Positions 32,987 through 42,957 of a DNA stretch of 48,088 bases are shown here, piece after piece. Position 1 is the stretch's first letter; every line of letters begins with the position of its first letter. The position numbers and the translations under genes are program-made. The notes under the pieces are model-generated. The model was not told the DNA's origin. It saw nothing but the letters and a program-made list of their open reading frames with translations, and ran no database searches. Origin of the DNA: an uncultured Pelagibacteraceae bacterium. GTDB taxonomy: Bacteria; Pseudomonadota; Alphaproteobacteria; Pelagibacterales; Pelagibacteraceae. Where the stretch lies: assembly GCA_902515095.1 (NCBI GenBank), contig CABXTC010000008.1:1-48088 (forward strand), given 5' to 3'.

Positions 32987-33529
32987 TCAAATTTTTCTCA
33001 ATTGAGAAGATGAAATATTGACCTTGTTAAATTCAATAAATTTTAAATTTTTATTGTTTAGCTTTTTATATGTAGTTGAATTTAAAGATCTTTTTTTATA
33101 ACCATGTCGATCAAAAACAACAATATTACACTTTTGTGAAATTAATTTCCACTTATGCCATTTATGAAATTTAATTAAATTATCAGCTCCCATTATAAAA
33201 TAAATTTTATTTTTTTTATTCTTTGAAATATGATTAATTAAATCAAAAGTTTTATTTGAGTTAATTATATCCTCATAAAATTTTACTTTAATTAATTTAC
33301 TATAGCCTATAATTTTTTTGCAATGCTTAATTCTAGTATTTAAACTTGAATGTGTTTTTTTTTTAAAAGGATTTTTTTTAGTTATTGCCCAAATGACATT
33401 AAGTAAATCAAATCTTTTAATTGCCTCTTTTGAGATAGTCAGGTGACCTTTGTGTGCAGGATCAAAGGATCCACCCAGGATCCCAATTTTATTTTTTTTA
33501 GAAACTAATTTACTTTCTGATTTTACCAT
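32987..33529 (-). CDS. nadD: Nicotinate-nucleotide adenylyltransferase NadD, short C-terminus
   Basis: NadD adenylates nicotinate mononucleotide in NAD synthesis. The 180-residue protein has the nucleotidyltransferase motif GILGGSFDPAHKGHLTIS (17-34) and NVIWAITKKNPFK. MGADNLIKFHKW follows, and the late motif is NISSSQLRKI. The ATG at 33529 overlaps proA by 20 bases; no closer ATG precedes the family motif. The protein stops directly after ISSSQLR, where NadD proteins normally continue another 15-30 residues, so the tail is missing or lost. Confidence 0.92.
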   Translation of the reverse strand: MVKSESKLVSKKNKIGILGGSFDPAHKGHLTISKEAIKRFDLLNVIWAITKKNPFKKKTHSSLNTRIKHCKKIIGYSKLIKVKFYEDIINSNKTFDLINHISKNKKNKIYFIMGADNLIKFHKWHKWKLISQKCNIVVFDRHGYKKRSLNSTTYKKLNNKNLKFIEFNKVNISSSQLRKI

Positions 33530-34759
33530 TGCTTGTTACTTGATATTTATAGGAAACCAGTTGTCCAAGTCCCACAGGACCTCTGGGAGGAAGAACATTA
33601 GTAGAAATTCCAACCTCACCACCAAATCCAAATTCACCGCCATCTGCAAATTGGGTAGATGTATTATGCATTGCTATTGAACTTTTAACTTCCATTAAAA
33701 ATTTTTTAGCAGATTTTTTGTTTTTGGTAATAATACAATCAGTATGCATAGTTCCATATTTGTTAATATGAGAAATAGCTTCTTGTAAGTTTTTGACTGA
33801 CTTTACAGAAACAGTAGAAGATAAATATTCTTTCGACCAATCTTTGATTGATGCTTTTTTAATTTTACCTTTATAAATTTTCCGTATTTTATTGTCACCA
33901 ATAATTTTACAACCTTTCTCTTCCAATTTTTTTAATATATGAGTTCCAAATTTTTTGATTATATGCTCATTTAGCAAAATTGTTTCAGTTGCTCCACAAA
34001 TTGCTGTATTTCTTAATTTTGCATTTATTAATATTTTGGTTGCAATTTTGGGATCTGCGTCTTTGTCAACATAAGAATGACAAACACCCTCTAAGTGACC
34101 AACAGTTGGAATTTTAGAAATATTTTGCACTTTTTTAACTAAATTTTTTCCTCCTCTTGGTATGATTACATCAATAAAATTAATCATTTTAGTGAGTAAA
34201 AAATCAACTACTTTTCTATTCTTAATATCGATGAATTGAACAAAATTTTGATTAACCTTGTTAATCTTCAATGCTTTTCTAAATAAATTTGATAAAATTT
34301 TATTAGAATAAAAGGCTTCAGAGCCACCTTTTAAAATAACTGGATTTCCAGATTTAAAACACAATGATGCAACATCTGAAGTTACATTTGGCCTACTTTC
34401 ATAAATTACTCCTATAACTCCAATCGGGATTGATATTTTTGAAAATACAAGTCCATTAGGTCTTTTCCATTTTTCAATAACATTATGAACTGGATCCTTT
34501 AACTTAATTATCTTTTTTATTGAATTAATAATACCCAAGATTTTTTTTTCATTTAAAATTAGTCGATTTATTAAGTTATCTCTTAGCTTTATTCTAATAG
34601 CCCGATCTACATCTTTTTTATTTTCTTTAAGAATTAAATGCTTATTTTTCCTTATCATTTTAAGATAATCACCTAAAATTTTATCTTTTTTATTAGTATT
34701 TATTGATTGGGCAAACGCTTCTTTTGATCTTGTTCCGATGTTAATTAATATTTTCTTCA

Positions 34760-34760
<1 letters not shown>
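33510..34760 (-). CDS. proA: Gamma-glutamyl phosphate reductase
   Basis: ProA reduces gamma-glutamyl phosphate to glutamate semialdehyde with NADPH, the second step of proline synthesis. The 416-residue protein has PIGVIGVIYESRPNVTSDVA (112-131), FKSGNPVILKGGSEA and IPRGGKNLVKKV. The nucleophile is Cys255 in RNTAICGATETIL. FGFGGEVGISTNVLPPRGPV ends the catalytic region, as in the family. Its ATG shares one base with the proB stop. Confidence 0.97.
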
Positions 34761-36863
<2,103 letters not shown>

Positions 36864-36866
36864 CTA

Positions 36867-37121
36867 TTAATTGGGTTTTACTGAAACAAAAGTTCTATCT
36901 GACTTTGTTTTTTTAAAAACTACTTTACCTTTTATTACTGAAAAAATTGAATGATCTTTACCCATTCCTACATTTTCTCCAGGGAATATTTTTGTACCTC
37001 TTTGTCTTACAATAATGTTTCCAGGTATAACAGATTGTCCACCATATTTTTTGACACCAAGTCTTCGTCCAGCACTATCACGTCCATTTCTAGATGATCC
37101 ACCTGCTTTTTTTGTTGCCAT
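36867..37121 (-). CDS. rpmA: 50S ribosomal protein L27
   Basis: L27 reaches toward the peptidyl-transferase centre. The 84-residue protein has the conserved N-terminus [20 protein letters not shown] followed by LGVKKYGGQ, and [19 protein letters not shown]. No Firmicute-type N-terminal pre-sequence is present. It lies 12 bases after rplU and 27 before obgE. Confidence 0.98.
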   Translation of the reverse strand: MATKKAGGSSRNGRDSAGRRLGVKKYGGQSVIPGNIIVRQRGTKIFPGENVGMGKDHSIFSVIKGKVVFKKTKSDRTFVSVKPN

Positions 37122-37133
37122 AATTATTTCTAG

Positions 37134-37532
37134 TTATTTACTAGCCTCTTTTTTTGTTTCTGTCTTTTTAGTCACCTTAGAAACTTTTTCAGCTTCTGAA
37201 AGAATTTTACCATCTTTTGAAAAAATCTTATCTATTCTTATCATAGAATATTCTTGTCTGTGTCCATTTTTTCTTCTTGAATTATGTCTTCTTCTTTTTT
37301 TGAAAATTAATATAGTCCTATTTTTACTATTTTTAATTAAGTCAGCCTCAACTTTTGCTCCATTTACAATTGGGGCTCCAACCTCTATTTTGCTATCGTC
37401 TCCATATGCTAAGATTTCATTAAATTCTATTTTTGAGTCAGGTTTAGAATCTGCTAATTTATCTATTTTTAAAATCTCTCCAGATTTGACTTTATATTGC
37501 TTACCACCTGTTTTAATTACTGCGAATGACAT
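37134..37532 (-). CDS. rplU: 50S ribosomal protein L21 with C-terminal extension
   Basis: L21 is a structural protein of the large subunit. The 132-residue protein has the N-terminal signature MSFAVIKTGGKQYKVKSGE, the segment GAPIVNGAKVEADLIKNSK, and the basic FKKRRRHNSRRKNGHRQEYS motif at about 78-97. The last 30 residues (EAEKVSKVTKKTETKKEASK) form a Lys/Glu/Thr-rich tail beyond the usual end near residue 103. It is the first gene of rplU-rpmA-obgE and has a good promoter upstream. Confidence 0.97.
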   Translation of the reverse strand: MSFAVIKTGGKQYKVKSGEILKIDKLADSKPDSKIEFNEILAYGDDSKIEVGAPIVNGAKVEADLIKNSKNRTILIFKKRRRHNSRRKNGHRQEYSMIRIDKIFSKDGKILSEAEKVSKVTKKTETKKEASK

Positions 37533-37558
37533 ATAAATACTTTAAATTTTGATAAGGC

Positions 37559-37586
37559 AATATAGTCTGAGCTAACTTATAGTCAA
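37559..37586 (-). promoter_or_regulatory. Sigma70-type promoter for rplU-rpmA-obgE
   Basis: On the - strand TTGACT (37581-37586), a 16-base spacer and TATATT (37559-37564) lie in the 64-base gloB-rplU gap. The match is five of six at both boxes, among the strongest in the window. The expected start near 37552 gives a leader of about 20 bases. Confidence 0.6.
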
Positions 37587-37596
37587 GTTTTATAAA

Positions 37597-38328
37597 TCAA
37601 AAATTATCCTTTAAATCTCTCAATTTTGAAAAACTTTCAACATCCTTAGCTTTAAGAAATATATTGCATTCTATTTCATCAGATAAAATGGAAGGAATAG
37701 TAGGCTGACCATTTTTTATATTTTCACTAATTTTTATGATTTTATTCTTTAAATTTAAATTATCAGGATCATTTGATTCACAAAATTTAGAATTTTGTAA
37801 TGTGTACTCATGACCACAATATATTTGAGTATCTTTTGGAAGTTCTTTTATTTTTTTTAATGAATCGAACATCTGTTCGTAAGTTCCTTCAAAAATTCTA
37901 CCACACCCCAAAGAAAATAAGGTATCCCCAGTAAAAATTTTTTTTTCCTGAAAAAAATGAAAAGCAATATGGCCGCTCGTATGACCTGGTGTGTGATAAA
38001 TTTTCGCTTCAAAATTTTCACCTTTCCATTTCTGATTATCCTCAACAAGTATATCAATTTCTGGAATACGATTTTTATCTTCTTTAAATCCTACTATTTT
38101 CGAATTATATTTTTTTTTTAGTTCCACATTACCGCCCACATGATCATAATGATGATGGGTATTAAGAATATATTTCAATTCAATATTATTATTTTCAATA
38201 GATTTGATAATGGGAGCTGCCTCACTAGGGTCAATGACACATCCAATACCTTTAGTATCATCGATTAACAAGTAGCTATAATTGTCTTGTAAACACTTAA
38301 TTATTTCTATTCTCATTATATTTTTCAA
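37597..38328 (-). CDS. gloB: Hydroxyacylglutathione hydrolase (glyoxalase II)
   Basis: GloB hydrolyses S-lactoylglutathione to lactate and glutathione in methylglyoxal detoxification. The 243-residue protein is a metallo-beta-lactamase-fold enzyme with the metal motif THHHYDHVGG. HTPGHTSGHIAFH, FTGDTLFSLGCGRIFEGT and YCGHEYTLQN follow. The first ATG at 38328 overlaps metW by 32 bases. A second ATG at 38316 (MRIEIIKCLQDNYSYLL) fits the family N-terminus slightly better and may be the real start. Confidence 0.93.
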   Translation of the reverse strand: MKNIMRIEIIKCLQDNYSYLLIDDTKGIGCVIDPSEAAPIIKSIENNNIELKYILNTHHHYDHVGGNVELKKKYNSKIVGFKEDKNRIPEIDILVEDNQKWKGENFEAKIYHTPGHTSGHIAFHFFQEKKIFTGDTLFSLGCGRIFEGTYEQMFDSLKKIKELPKDTQIYCGHEYTLQNSKFCESNDPDNLNLKNKIIKISENIKNGQPTIPSILSDEIECNIFLKAKDVESFSKLRDLKDNF

Positions 38329-38914
38329 TTAAGAATATACCTAATTCTGCAAATAAATTTTTATAAAATAAATTAGAATTATTTATATTTGATATATTTT
38401 TATTACTTAGAGCCAAAGATTTAAAGATTTTGAAATTTATAATTTTTGAAAATTTAACAAAATCTTTTATTGTGCACATATGAATATTTGGGGTGTTATA
38501 CCAATCATTTGGCAATGACTCTGTGATAGGCATAGTCCCTTTAAAAAGCAAATTTAATCTTACTTTCCAATGACCAAAATTTGGAATTGTTACGATAGCT
38601 TTCTTTCCGACTCTTAGAAGTTCTCTAATAACAATTTCAGGATTTACGAAGGCTTGTAAAGTTTGACCTAGGACAACATAATCAAAAGAATCATTTGGAA
38701 ATTGTTTTAAATCAAATTCTGCGTTTCCTTCAATTACAGTAAGTCCTTTTGATACACAGGTTTGAACTTTATCCTTTGAAATCTCAATTCCTCTCGCATC
38801 AACATTTTTATTTTTTTTTAAGGACTGCATTAATGTACCATCATCACATCCAACATCCAAAACTCTTGCTTTTTCTTCTATTATATCAACTATTATTTTA
38901 TATTCTGTTTTCAT
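38297..38914 (-). CDS. metW: MetW, methyltransferase-fold partner of MetX
   Basis: MetW is a small class I SAM-methyltransferase-fold protein found next to metX and needed for, or assisting, the homoserine acyltransferase step in several Proteobacteria. The 205-residue protein has the SAM motif VLDVGCDDGTLMQSL and ARGIEISKDKVQTC. FDYVVLGQTLQAF and AIVTIPNFGHWKVRLNLLFKG are typical of MetW. Its start overlaps the metX stop as ATGA, so it is co-translated with metX and presumably under the same SAM-II riboswitch. Confidence 0.93.
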   Translation of the reverse strand: MKTEYKIIVDIIEEKARVLDVGCDDGTLMQSLKKNKNVDARGIEISKDKVQTCVSKGLTVIEGNAEFDLKQFPNDSFDYVVLGQTLQAFVNPEIVIRELLRVGKKAIVTIPNFGHWKVRLNLLFKGTMPITESLPNDWYNTPNIHMCTIKDFVKFSKIINFKIFKSLALSNKNISNINNSNLFYKNLFAELGIFLIEKYNENRNN

Positions 38915-40035
38915 GATTGTCTTTCTAAGTAAGCTTTATCTAAAAAATTTTTAAGAGTTTTCAAAAAATCTGGAACATCTAACAAAAAAGAATCATGCCC
39001 TTTATCAGATTTTATTTCCACAAATCCAACATCAGCACCAATTGCATTAAGAGCAATGACTATATCTTTATTTTCTTGAGTTGGATAAAGCCAGTCTGAG
39101 GTGAAAGATATTACAAAAAACTTAGCCTGAGTTTTTTTAAATGCATTAGATAAATTACCGTCAAATTGTTTAACTAAATCAAAATAATCCATTGCTCTTG
39201 TGATATAAAGATAACTGTTAGCATCAAATCGATCTACAAAAACTGATCCTTGATACCTTAAATAACTCTCTATTTGAAAATCGGCATCAAATCCAAATTT
39301 AAGGGCATCTCTTTCTTGAAGTTTTCTTCCAAATTTTTCTTGTAAACCTTTTTTAGACAAATAAGTTATATGAGCAGCCATTCTCGCTACTGATAATCCT
39401 TTATCAGGAAGAGTATTATTAGATAAATATTTTCCGTCTGACCAGTTATGATCTGATGCTATCGCTTGTCTACCCAATTCATTAAAAGCAATATTTTGAG
39501 CAGAATGACTAGAAGTACATGCAATTGGAACTACTGTGCTAGCTTTATCTGGATAATTACTAATAAATTGTAAAACTTGCATTCCTCCCATCGATCCACC
39601 AACAATTGAAAAAAGTTTTTTGATCTTAAAATAATCTAATAAATTTACTTGTGCGTTGACCATGTCATTAATAGTAATTACAGGAAAATCTGTGCCGTAA
39701 ATTTTATTTGTATCAGGATTTTTGTGGCTTGGACCATATGAGCCCATACAACCACCTATAACATTCGCGCAAATAACAAAATATTTATTTGTATCTATTG
39801 ATTTGTTGGGACCCACTGCATAAGACCACCAACCATCTTTTTTTGTGATAGGATTAATACCAGTAACAAATTGATCACCAGTTAGGGCATGAAAAACTAA
39901 GATTGCATTATCTTTATTTTCATTAAGTGAACCATAAGTTTCATATGCTAGTGGAAAATTATTGATAGTTTTACCACAATCAAGATTCAATGGTTTTTTA
40001 ATAATAAGTGTTTTTATATTCTCTTTAATATTCAT
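38911..40035 (-). CDS. metX: Homoserine O-acetyltransferase MetX
   Basis: MetX acylates homoserine, the committing step of methionine synthesis. The protein is an alpha/beta hydrolase-fold acyltransferase with ALTGDQFVTG, the nucleophile elbow GGSMGGMQVLQF and GFDADFQIESYLRYQG. The C-terminal FVISFTSDWLYPTQ and SDKGHDSFLLD carry the acid and histidine. I set the start at the ATG at 40035 (MNIKENIKTLIIKKPLNLD), giving 374 residues. The longer in-frame start at 40137 would translate the SAM-II riboswitch and adds 34 residues with no family match. Acetyl-CoA is the likelier donor, but succinyl-CoA cannot be excluded. metW overlaps its 3' end. Confidence 0.93.
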   Translation of the reverse strand: MNIKENIKTLIIKKPLNLDCGKTINNFPLAYETYGSLNENKDNAILVFHALTGDQFVTGINPITKKDGWWSYAVGPNKSIDTNKYFVICANVIGGCMGSYGPSHKNPDTNKIYGTDFPVITINDMVNAQVNLLDYFKIKKLFSIVGGSMGGMQVLQFISNYPDKASTVVPIACTSSHSAQNIAFNELGRQAIASDHNWSDGKYLSNNTLPDKGLSVARMAAHITYLSKKGLQEKFGRKLQERDALKFGFDADFQIESYLRYQGSVFVDRFDANSYLYITRAMDYFDLVKQFDGNLSNAFKKTQAKFFVISFTSDWLYPTQENKDIVIALNAIGADVGFVEIKSDKGHDSFLLDVPDFLKTLKNFLDKAYLERQS

Positions 40036-40073
40036 AATTTTTAGTGCTAATTGTTGAATTGTGAGAAAAAAAA

Positions 40074-40124
40074 CTTTTTTAGCGGTTTTTTTAAAGCGCT
40101 CGCAATTCAGGTAAATCAGCGCAT
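40074..40124 (-). ncRNA. SAM-II riboswitch in the metX 5' leader
   Basis: On the - strand this leader carries the SAM-II consensus. GCGCUGAUUUA (from 40122) leads into UUGCGAGCGC (P1 closing strand at 40096-40100), and the conserved 3' end GCUAAAAAAG ends at 40074. P1 is GCGCU paired with AGCGC. Loop GCG (40101-40103) can pair with downstream CGC (40082-40084) as the pseudoknot. Loop and spacer lengths match, from memory, the marine metX SAM-II aptamer of known structure. SAM-II is an established class upstream of methionine genes in Alphaproteobacteria. The start codon is 38 bases downstream, with no clear Shine-Dalgarno. Confidence 0.88.
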
Positions 40125-40128
40125 AAAT

Positions 40129-40157
40129 TTTGTACAAGATGTTATTTAGTATGTCAA
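40129..40157 (-). promoter_or_regulatory. Sigma70 promoter for the riboswitch-metX-metW unit
   Basis: On the - strand TTGACA (40152-40157), a 17-base spacer and TACAAA (40129-40134) lie just upstream of the aptamer. Counting seven bases from the -10 box puts the start at 40122, the first base of the P1 stem. The perfect -35 box, ideal spacing and position make this the best promoter call in the window. The remaining 40158-40229 should contain the hisC promoter, but no single match stands out. Confidence 0.68.
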
Positions 40158-40229
40158 TTTTTAAAATATTTGAACTAATACTATATGAAAAATTGTTATT
40201 TTATTTATAAAGAGGCTAAAATTTAAAAG

Positions 40230-41315
40230 ATGACAACTGTAAAATTTAAAAAATTTAATATCGAGGCCTATCAACCCGGTAAATCAACTGTTAAGAGATT
40301 AAAGAAAATTATTAAGCTTTCAGCGAATGAATCGGCTCTTGGAGTAAGTGTGAGGGCCAAGAGGGCAATATCAAATAAAAAACTAAATCTTTTCAGATAT
40401 CCAGATGGAAAGTCTATAGAATTACGAAGCCAAATTTCAAAAAAATTTAATTGTGATAAAGAAAAAATAATTTGTGGAGCTGGCTCAGACGAAGTTATTC
40501 AAATGTTATGTCAGCTTTTTCTTAAACCAAAAGATGAGGTAATACTTCCCCAATTTAGTTTTTTGATGTACAGAATTTATGCAAAAATAGTTGGAGCAAA
40601 AGTTGTTTTTGCTAAAGAAAAAAATTTTAAAGTTTCTGTTTCGGAAATAATAAAAAAAGTAGGTAATAAAACTAAAATTGTATTTCTTGCTAATCCAAAT
40701 AATCCAACTGGAACTTATTTGACTGAGTTTGAGTTAATTGATTTAAGAAAAAGATTAAGAAAAAATATCTTACTTGTTATAGATGATGCTTATGCAGAGT
40801 ACATGAAAAATAGAGATTATAAATCTGGTTTGGATTTATTCAGAAACAAGCAGAACGTTTTTATATTAAGGACATTCTCAAAAATCTATGGATTATCATC
40901 TTTAAGAATTGGTTGGGGATATGGATCAAAAAAAATTATTGATGCTTTGAATGTTATTAAACCTCCATTCAATGTTAATGAAGTAGCTCAAAAAGCAGCG
41001 ATTGAGTCGCTTAAGGATAAAAAATTTATTTCACGGTCAGTAAAACATAATTATTTTTATGCAACAAAATTGAAAGATTTTTTGAGTAATTATGATATTA
41101 GTTCAAATAAAGTTTCTGCTAACTTTTTATTATTGAACTTTAATAAATGTAAACTAAAAGCTAAAAGTTTTTATGAAAAATTAAAAAAAAAAGGAATTAT
41201 TTTAAGGTCTACTGAAGAAGGTTATAAAATAAAAAATATGCTACGATTAACCATTGGGTCAAAAGATGAAAATATAAAATTTATCAAAGCAACACAAAAT
41301 ATATTCAAAAAATGA
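40230..41315 (+). CDS. hisC: Histidinol-phosphate / aromatic aminotransferase HisC
   Basis: This PLP aminotransferase family makes histidinol phosphate and often also transaminates phenylpyruvate-type substrates. The 361-residue protein has the N-terminal IKLSANESALG and GAGSDEVIQML. NPNNPTG is at 155-161 and DDAYAEY at 185-191. The Schiff-base lysine is Lys218 in RTFSKIYGLSSLRIGWG. It overlaps the prephenate dehydrogenase gene by ATGA. In many Alphaproteobacteria hisC-tyrA sits beside metX-metW as here, which suggests an aromatic role in addition to histidine. Confidence 0.9.
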   Translation: MTTVKFKKFNIEAYQPGKSTVKRLKKIIKLSANESALGVSVRAKRAISNKKLNLFRYPDGKSIELRSQISKKFNCDKEKIICGAGSDEVIQMLCQLFLKPKDEVILPQFSFLMYRIYAKIVGAKVVFAKEKNFKVSVSEIIKKVGNKTKIVFLANPNNPTGTYLTEFELIDLRKRLRKNILLVIDDAYAEYMKNRDYKSGLDLFRNKQNVFILRTFSKIYGLSSLRIGWGYGSKKIIDALNVIKPPFNVNEVAQKAAIESLKDKKFISRSVKHNYFYATKLKDFLSNYDISSNKVSANFLLLNFNKCKLKAKSFYEKLKKKGIILRSTEEGYKIKNMLRLTIGSKDENIKFIKATQNIFKK

Positions 41316-42208
41316 GAAACGTATTAATTATAGGCTGTGGATTACTAGGCTCTTCTTTAGTAAAGAAGATTTCAAAAAAAAAAATAGCGAAAAAAATATT
41401 TATTTATGAAAAATCAAAATCTAATATAGCTAAAATAAAAAGGCTCAGATTACCTGGAACAATTGTTAAGTCATTAAAAGATGGTTTGGTAAATTCAAAC
41501 TTAGTGATTGTTTGTACATCAACGAGCGAATATAAAGAACTTATTCTTAGAATTAATAAAACTATTTCGCCAGGGACACTTATTACTGATGTAGGCTCTT
41601 CAAAAATAGAGTCATCAAAAATTATTAAAAAATTTTTAAAGCGCGGTATAAATTGGATAGGGAGTCACCCTATAGCAGGATCGGAGGTAAGTGGACCAGA
41701 ATTTGGAAAAGCTGATATGTTTGAAGATAAATGGTGTGTATTAATTAAGGATAAAAAAACAAGTTCTAAAAATTTAAAATTTTTAATTTCTTTTTGGAAA
41801 AAGATAGGCTCTAAAATTGTTATTATGAATTCTGAAAAACATGACAAAGTTTTTTCTATTACAAGTCATTTACCGCATTTAATTGCCTATAATTTAGTTA
41901 AATCAGCTCAAGATTTTGAAAAAATCCTTAAATTTGGCCTTATTAAATACAGTGCTGGAGGGTTGAGAGATTTTTCAAGAATAGCTGCCTCAAATGAAAT
42001 CATGTGGAGAGATATTTTTTTTGATAACAAAGTTAACGTTACAAAAGCGATAGATTTATTTATTAAAAACTTAAAATCTTTCAAAAAAGATATAGACTCT
42101 AAAAATAATAAATCAATTTTAAAAAAATTATCGCAAACTAAAAAAGTTAGATCTAAAATTATTAAATTAAAACAGGATGTAAACAAACCTGACTTCGGCA
42201 GAGATTAA
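41312..42208 (+). CDS. tyrA: Prephenate/arogenate dehydrogenase family protein
   Basis: This enzyme oxidatively decarboxylates prephenate or arogenate in tyrosine synthesis. The 298-residue protein has an N-terminal NAD(P)-binding motif IIGCGLLGSSLVKKI and VIVCTSTSEYKELI. GTLITDVGSSKIE and GSHPIAGSEVSGPEFGKADM (active-site region) follow, then ITSHLPHLIAYNLV and SAGGLRDFSRIAASNEIMWRD. No chorismate-mutase domain is fused. Co-expression with hisC is likely from the four-base overlap. Its 3' end overlaps the convergent peptidase gene by 4 bases. Prephenate versus arogenate preference cannot be read from sequence. Confidence 0.9.
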   Translation: MRNVLIIGCGLLGSSLVKKISKKKIAKKIFIYEKSKSNIAKIKRLRLPGTIVKSLKDGLVNSNLVIVCTSTSEYKELILRINKTISPGTLITDVGSSKIESSKIIKKFLKRGINWIGSHPIAGSEVSGPEFGKADMFEDKWCVLIKDKKTSSKNLKFLISFWKKIGSKIVIMNSEKHDKVFSITSHLPHLIAYNLVKSAQDFEKILKFGLIKYSAGGLRDFSRIAASNEIMWRDIFFDNKVNVTKAIDLFIKNLKSFKKDIDSKNNKSILKKLSQTKKVRSKIIKLKQDVNKPDFGRD

Positions 42209-42957
42209 TAATTACTAATATTGCTTACTTTTTTAACTTTTAAATTTGTAGTTTTATCAATTAATTTAATTGTTTGTATTGTTGGCATAACTATCACCTT
42301 CTTTTTTGGTCCATAAGCATGAATAAATCTGGACTTACTTAGACATATACCAACATGTCCTTTCCAAAATATGATATCCCCTTTAATCAAATTTTTACTT
42401 TTTTTTCTTTTACAAAATCTTATTTGGTCTTTTGTATCTCTTGGAAAAAATATTCTATTGTAATAAAAATAAATTTGAATTAATGCAGAACAATCAATTC
42501 CAATATAAGTTTTTCCACCCCATAAGTATTTTGTGTTTAAAAAGGATTTGAATATTTTGATATAATTTTTTTCAATATGATCAATATTTTTAATATCAAT
42601 TTTTTTGATCCATTTATTTTTTTCAAATTCTATATATTTTTTATTTTCATTTTTTACACATATACCAGATCCATAGTATAGATAATAATTTGAAGATAAA
42701 AAATTTTTGCCTCTTTTCAAAAAAATTCTGGATTTAATTTTTGAAATTTTATATGAGGGCTTAAAATTTTCTAAAAACTTATCATTTTTAATGTATCCAA
42801 TATAATTGTCATAATGAGTTTTTATTTTTATCCATTTATTGCTTTTTAATAAAATTTTGAATTTCTCGCCATATAAAATTTGTGAAACTACCTCAGAATT
42901 GAAAGATGGTTTTGAGTAAATATTAGCTACAGATTTATTAAAAAAATTATTTTTCAC
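42205..42957 (-). CDS. NlpC/P60 (C40) peptidase with N-terminal SH3 domains
   Basis: This 250-residue protein has one or two SH3-like regions (about 8-62 and 70-122) followed by an NlpC/P60 cysteine peptidase domain. The triad is Cys156 in GIDCSALIQ, His201 in GHVGICLS and His213 in FIHAYG; WGGKTYIGIDCS and GDIIFWKGHVGI are diagnostic. There is no signal peptide, so it is probably cytoplasmic. Family members cut gamma-D-glutamyl-diaminopimelate bonds in peptidoglycan peptides. Its start overlaps the AmpG-like permease gene by 11 bases, so a role in recycling imported muropeptides is a reasonable inference. Substrate unproven, so no symbol given. Confidence 0.85.
   Translation of the reverse strand: MKNNFFNKSVANIYSKPSFNSEVVSQILYGEKFKILLKSNKWIKIKTHYDNYIGYIKNDKFLENFKPSYKISKIKSRIFLKRGKNFLSSNYYLYYGSGICVKNENKKYIEFEKNKWIKKIDIKNIDHIEKNYIKIFKSFLNTKYLWGGKTYIGIDCSALIQIYFYYNRIFFPRDTKDQIRFCKRKKSKNLIKGDIIFWKGHVGICLSKSRFIHAYGPKKKVIVMPTIQTIKLIDKTTNLKVKKVSNISNY

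Noticed and set aside
37015..37536. A 173-codon open frame on the + strand opposite rpmA and rplU
   Set aside because: It is antisense to two certain ribosomal protein genes, has a compositionally biased hydrophobic translation and no family resemblance.
40036..40137. An N-terminal extension of MetX from the ATG at 40137
   Set aside because: The segment is the SAM-II aptamer and promoter-proximal leader; the extra residues do not match MetX.
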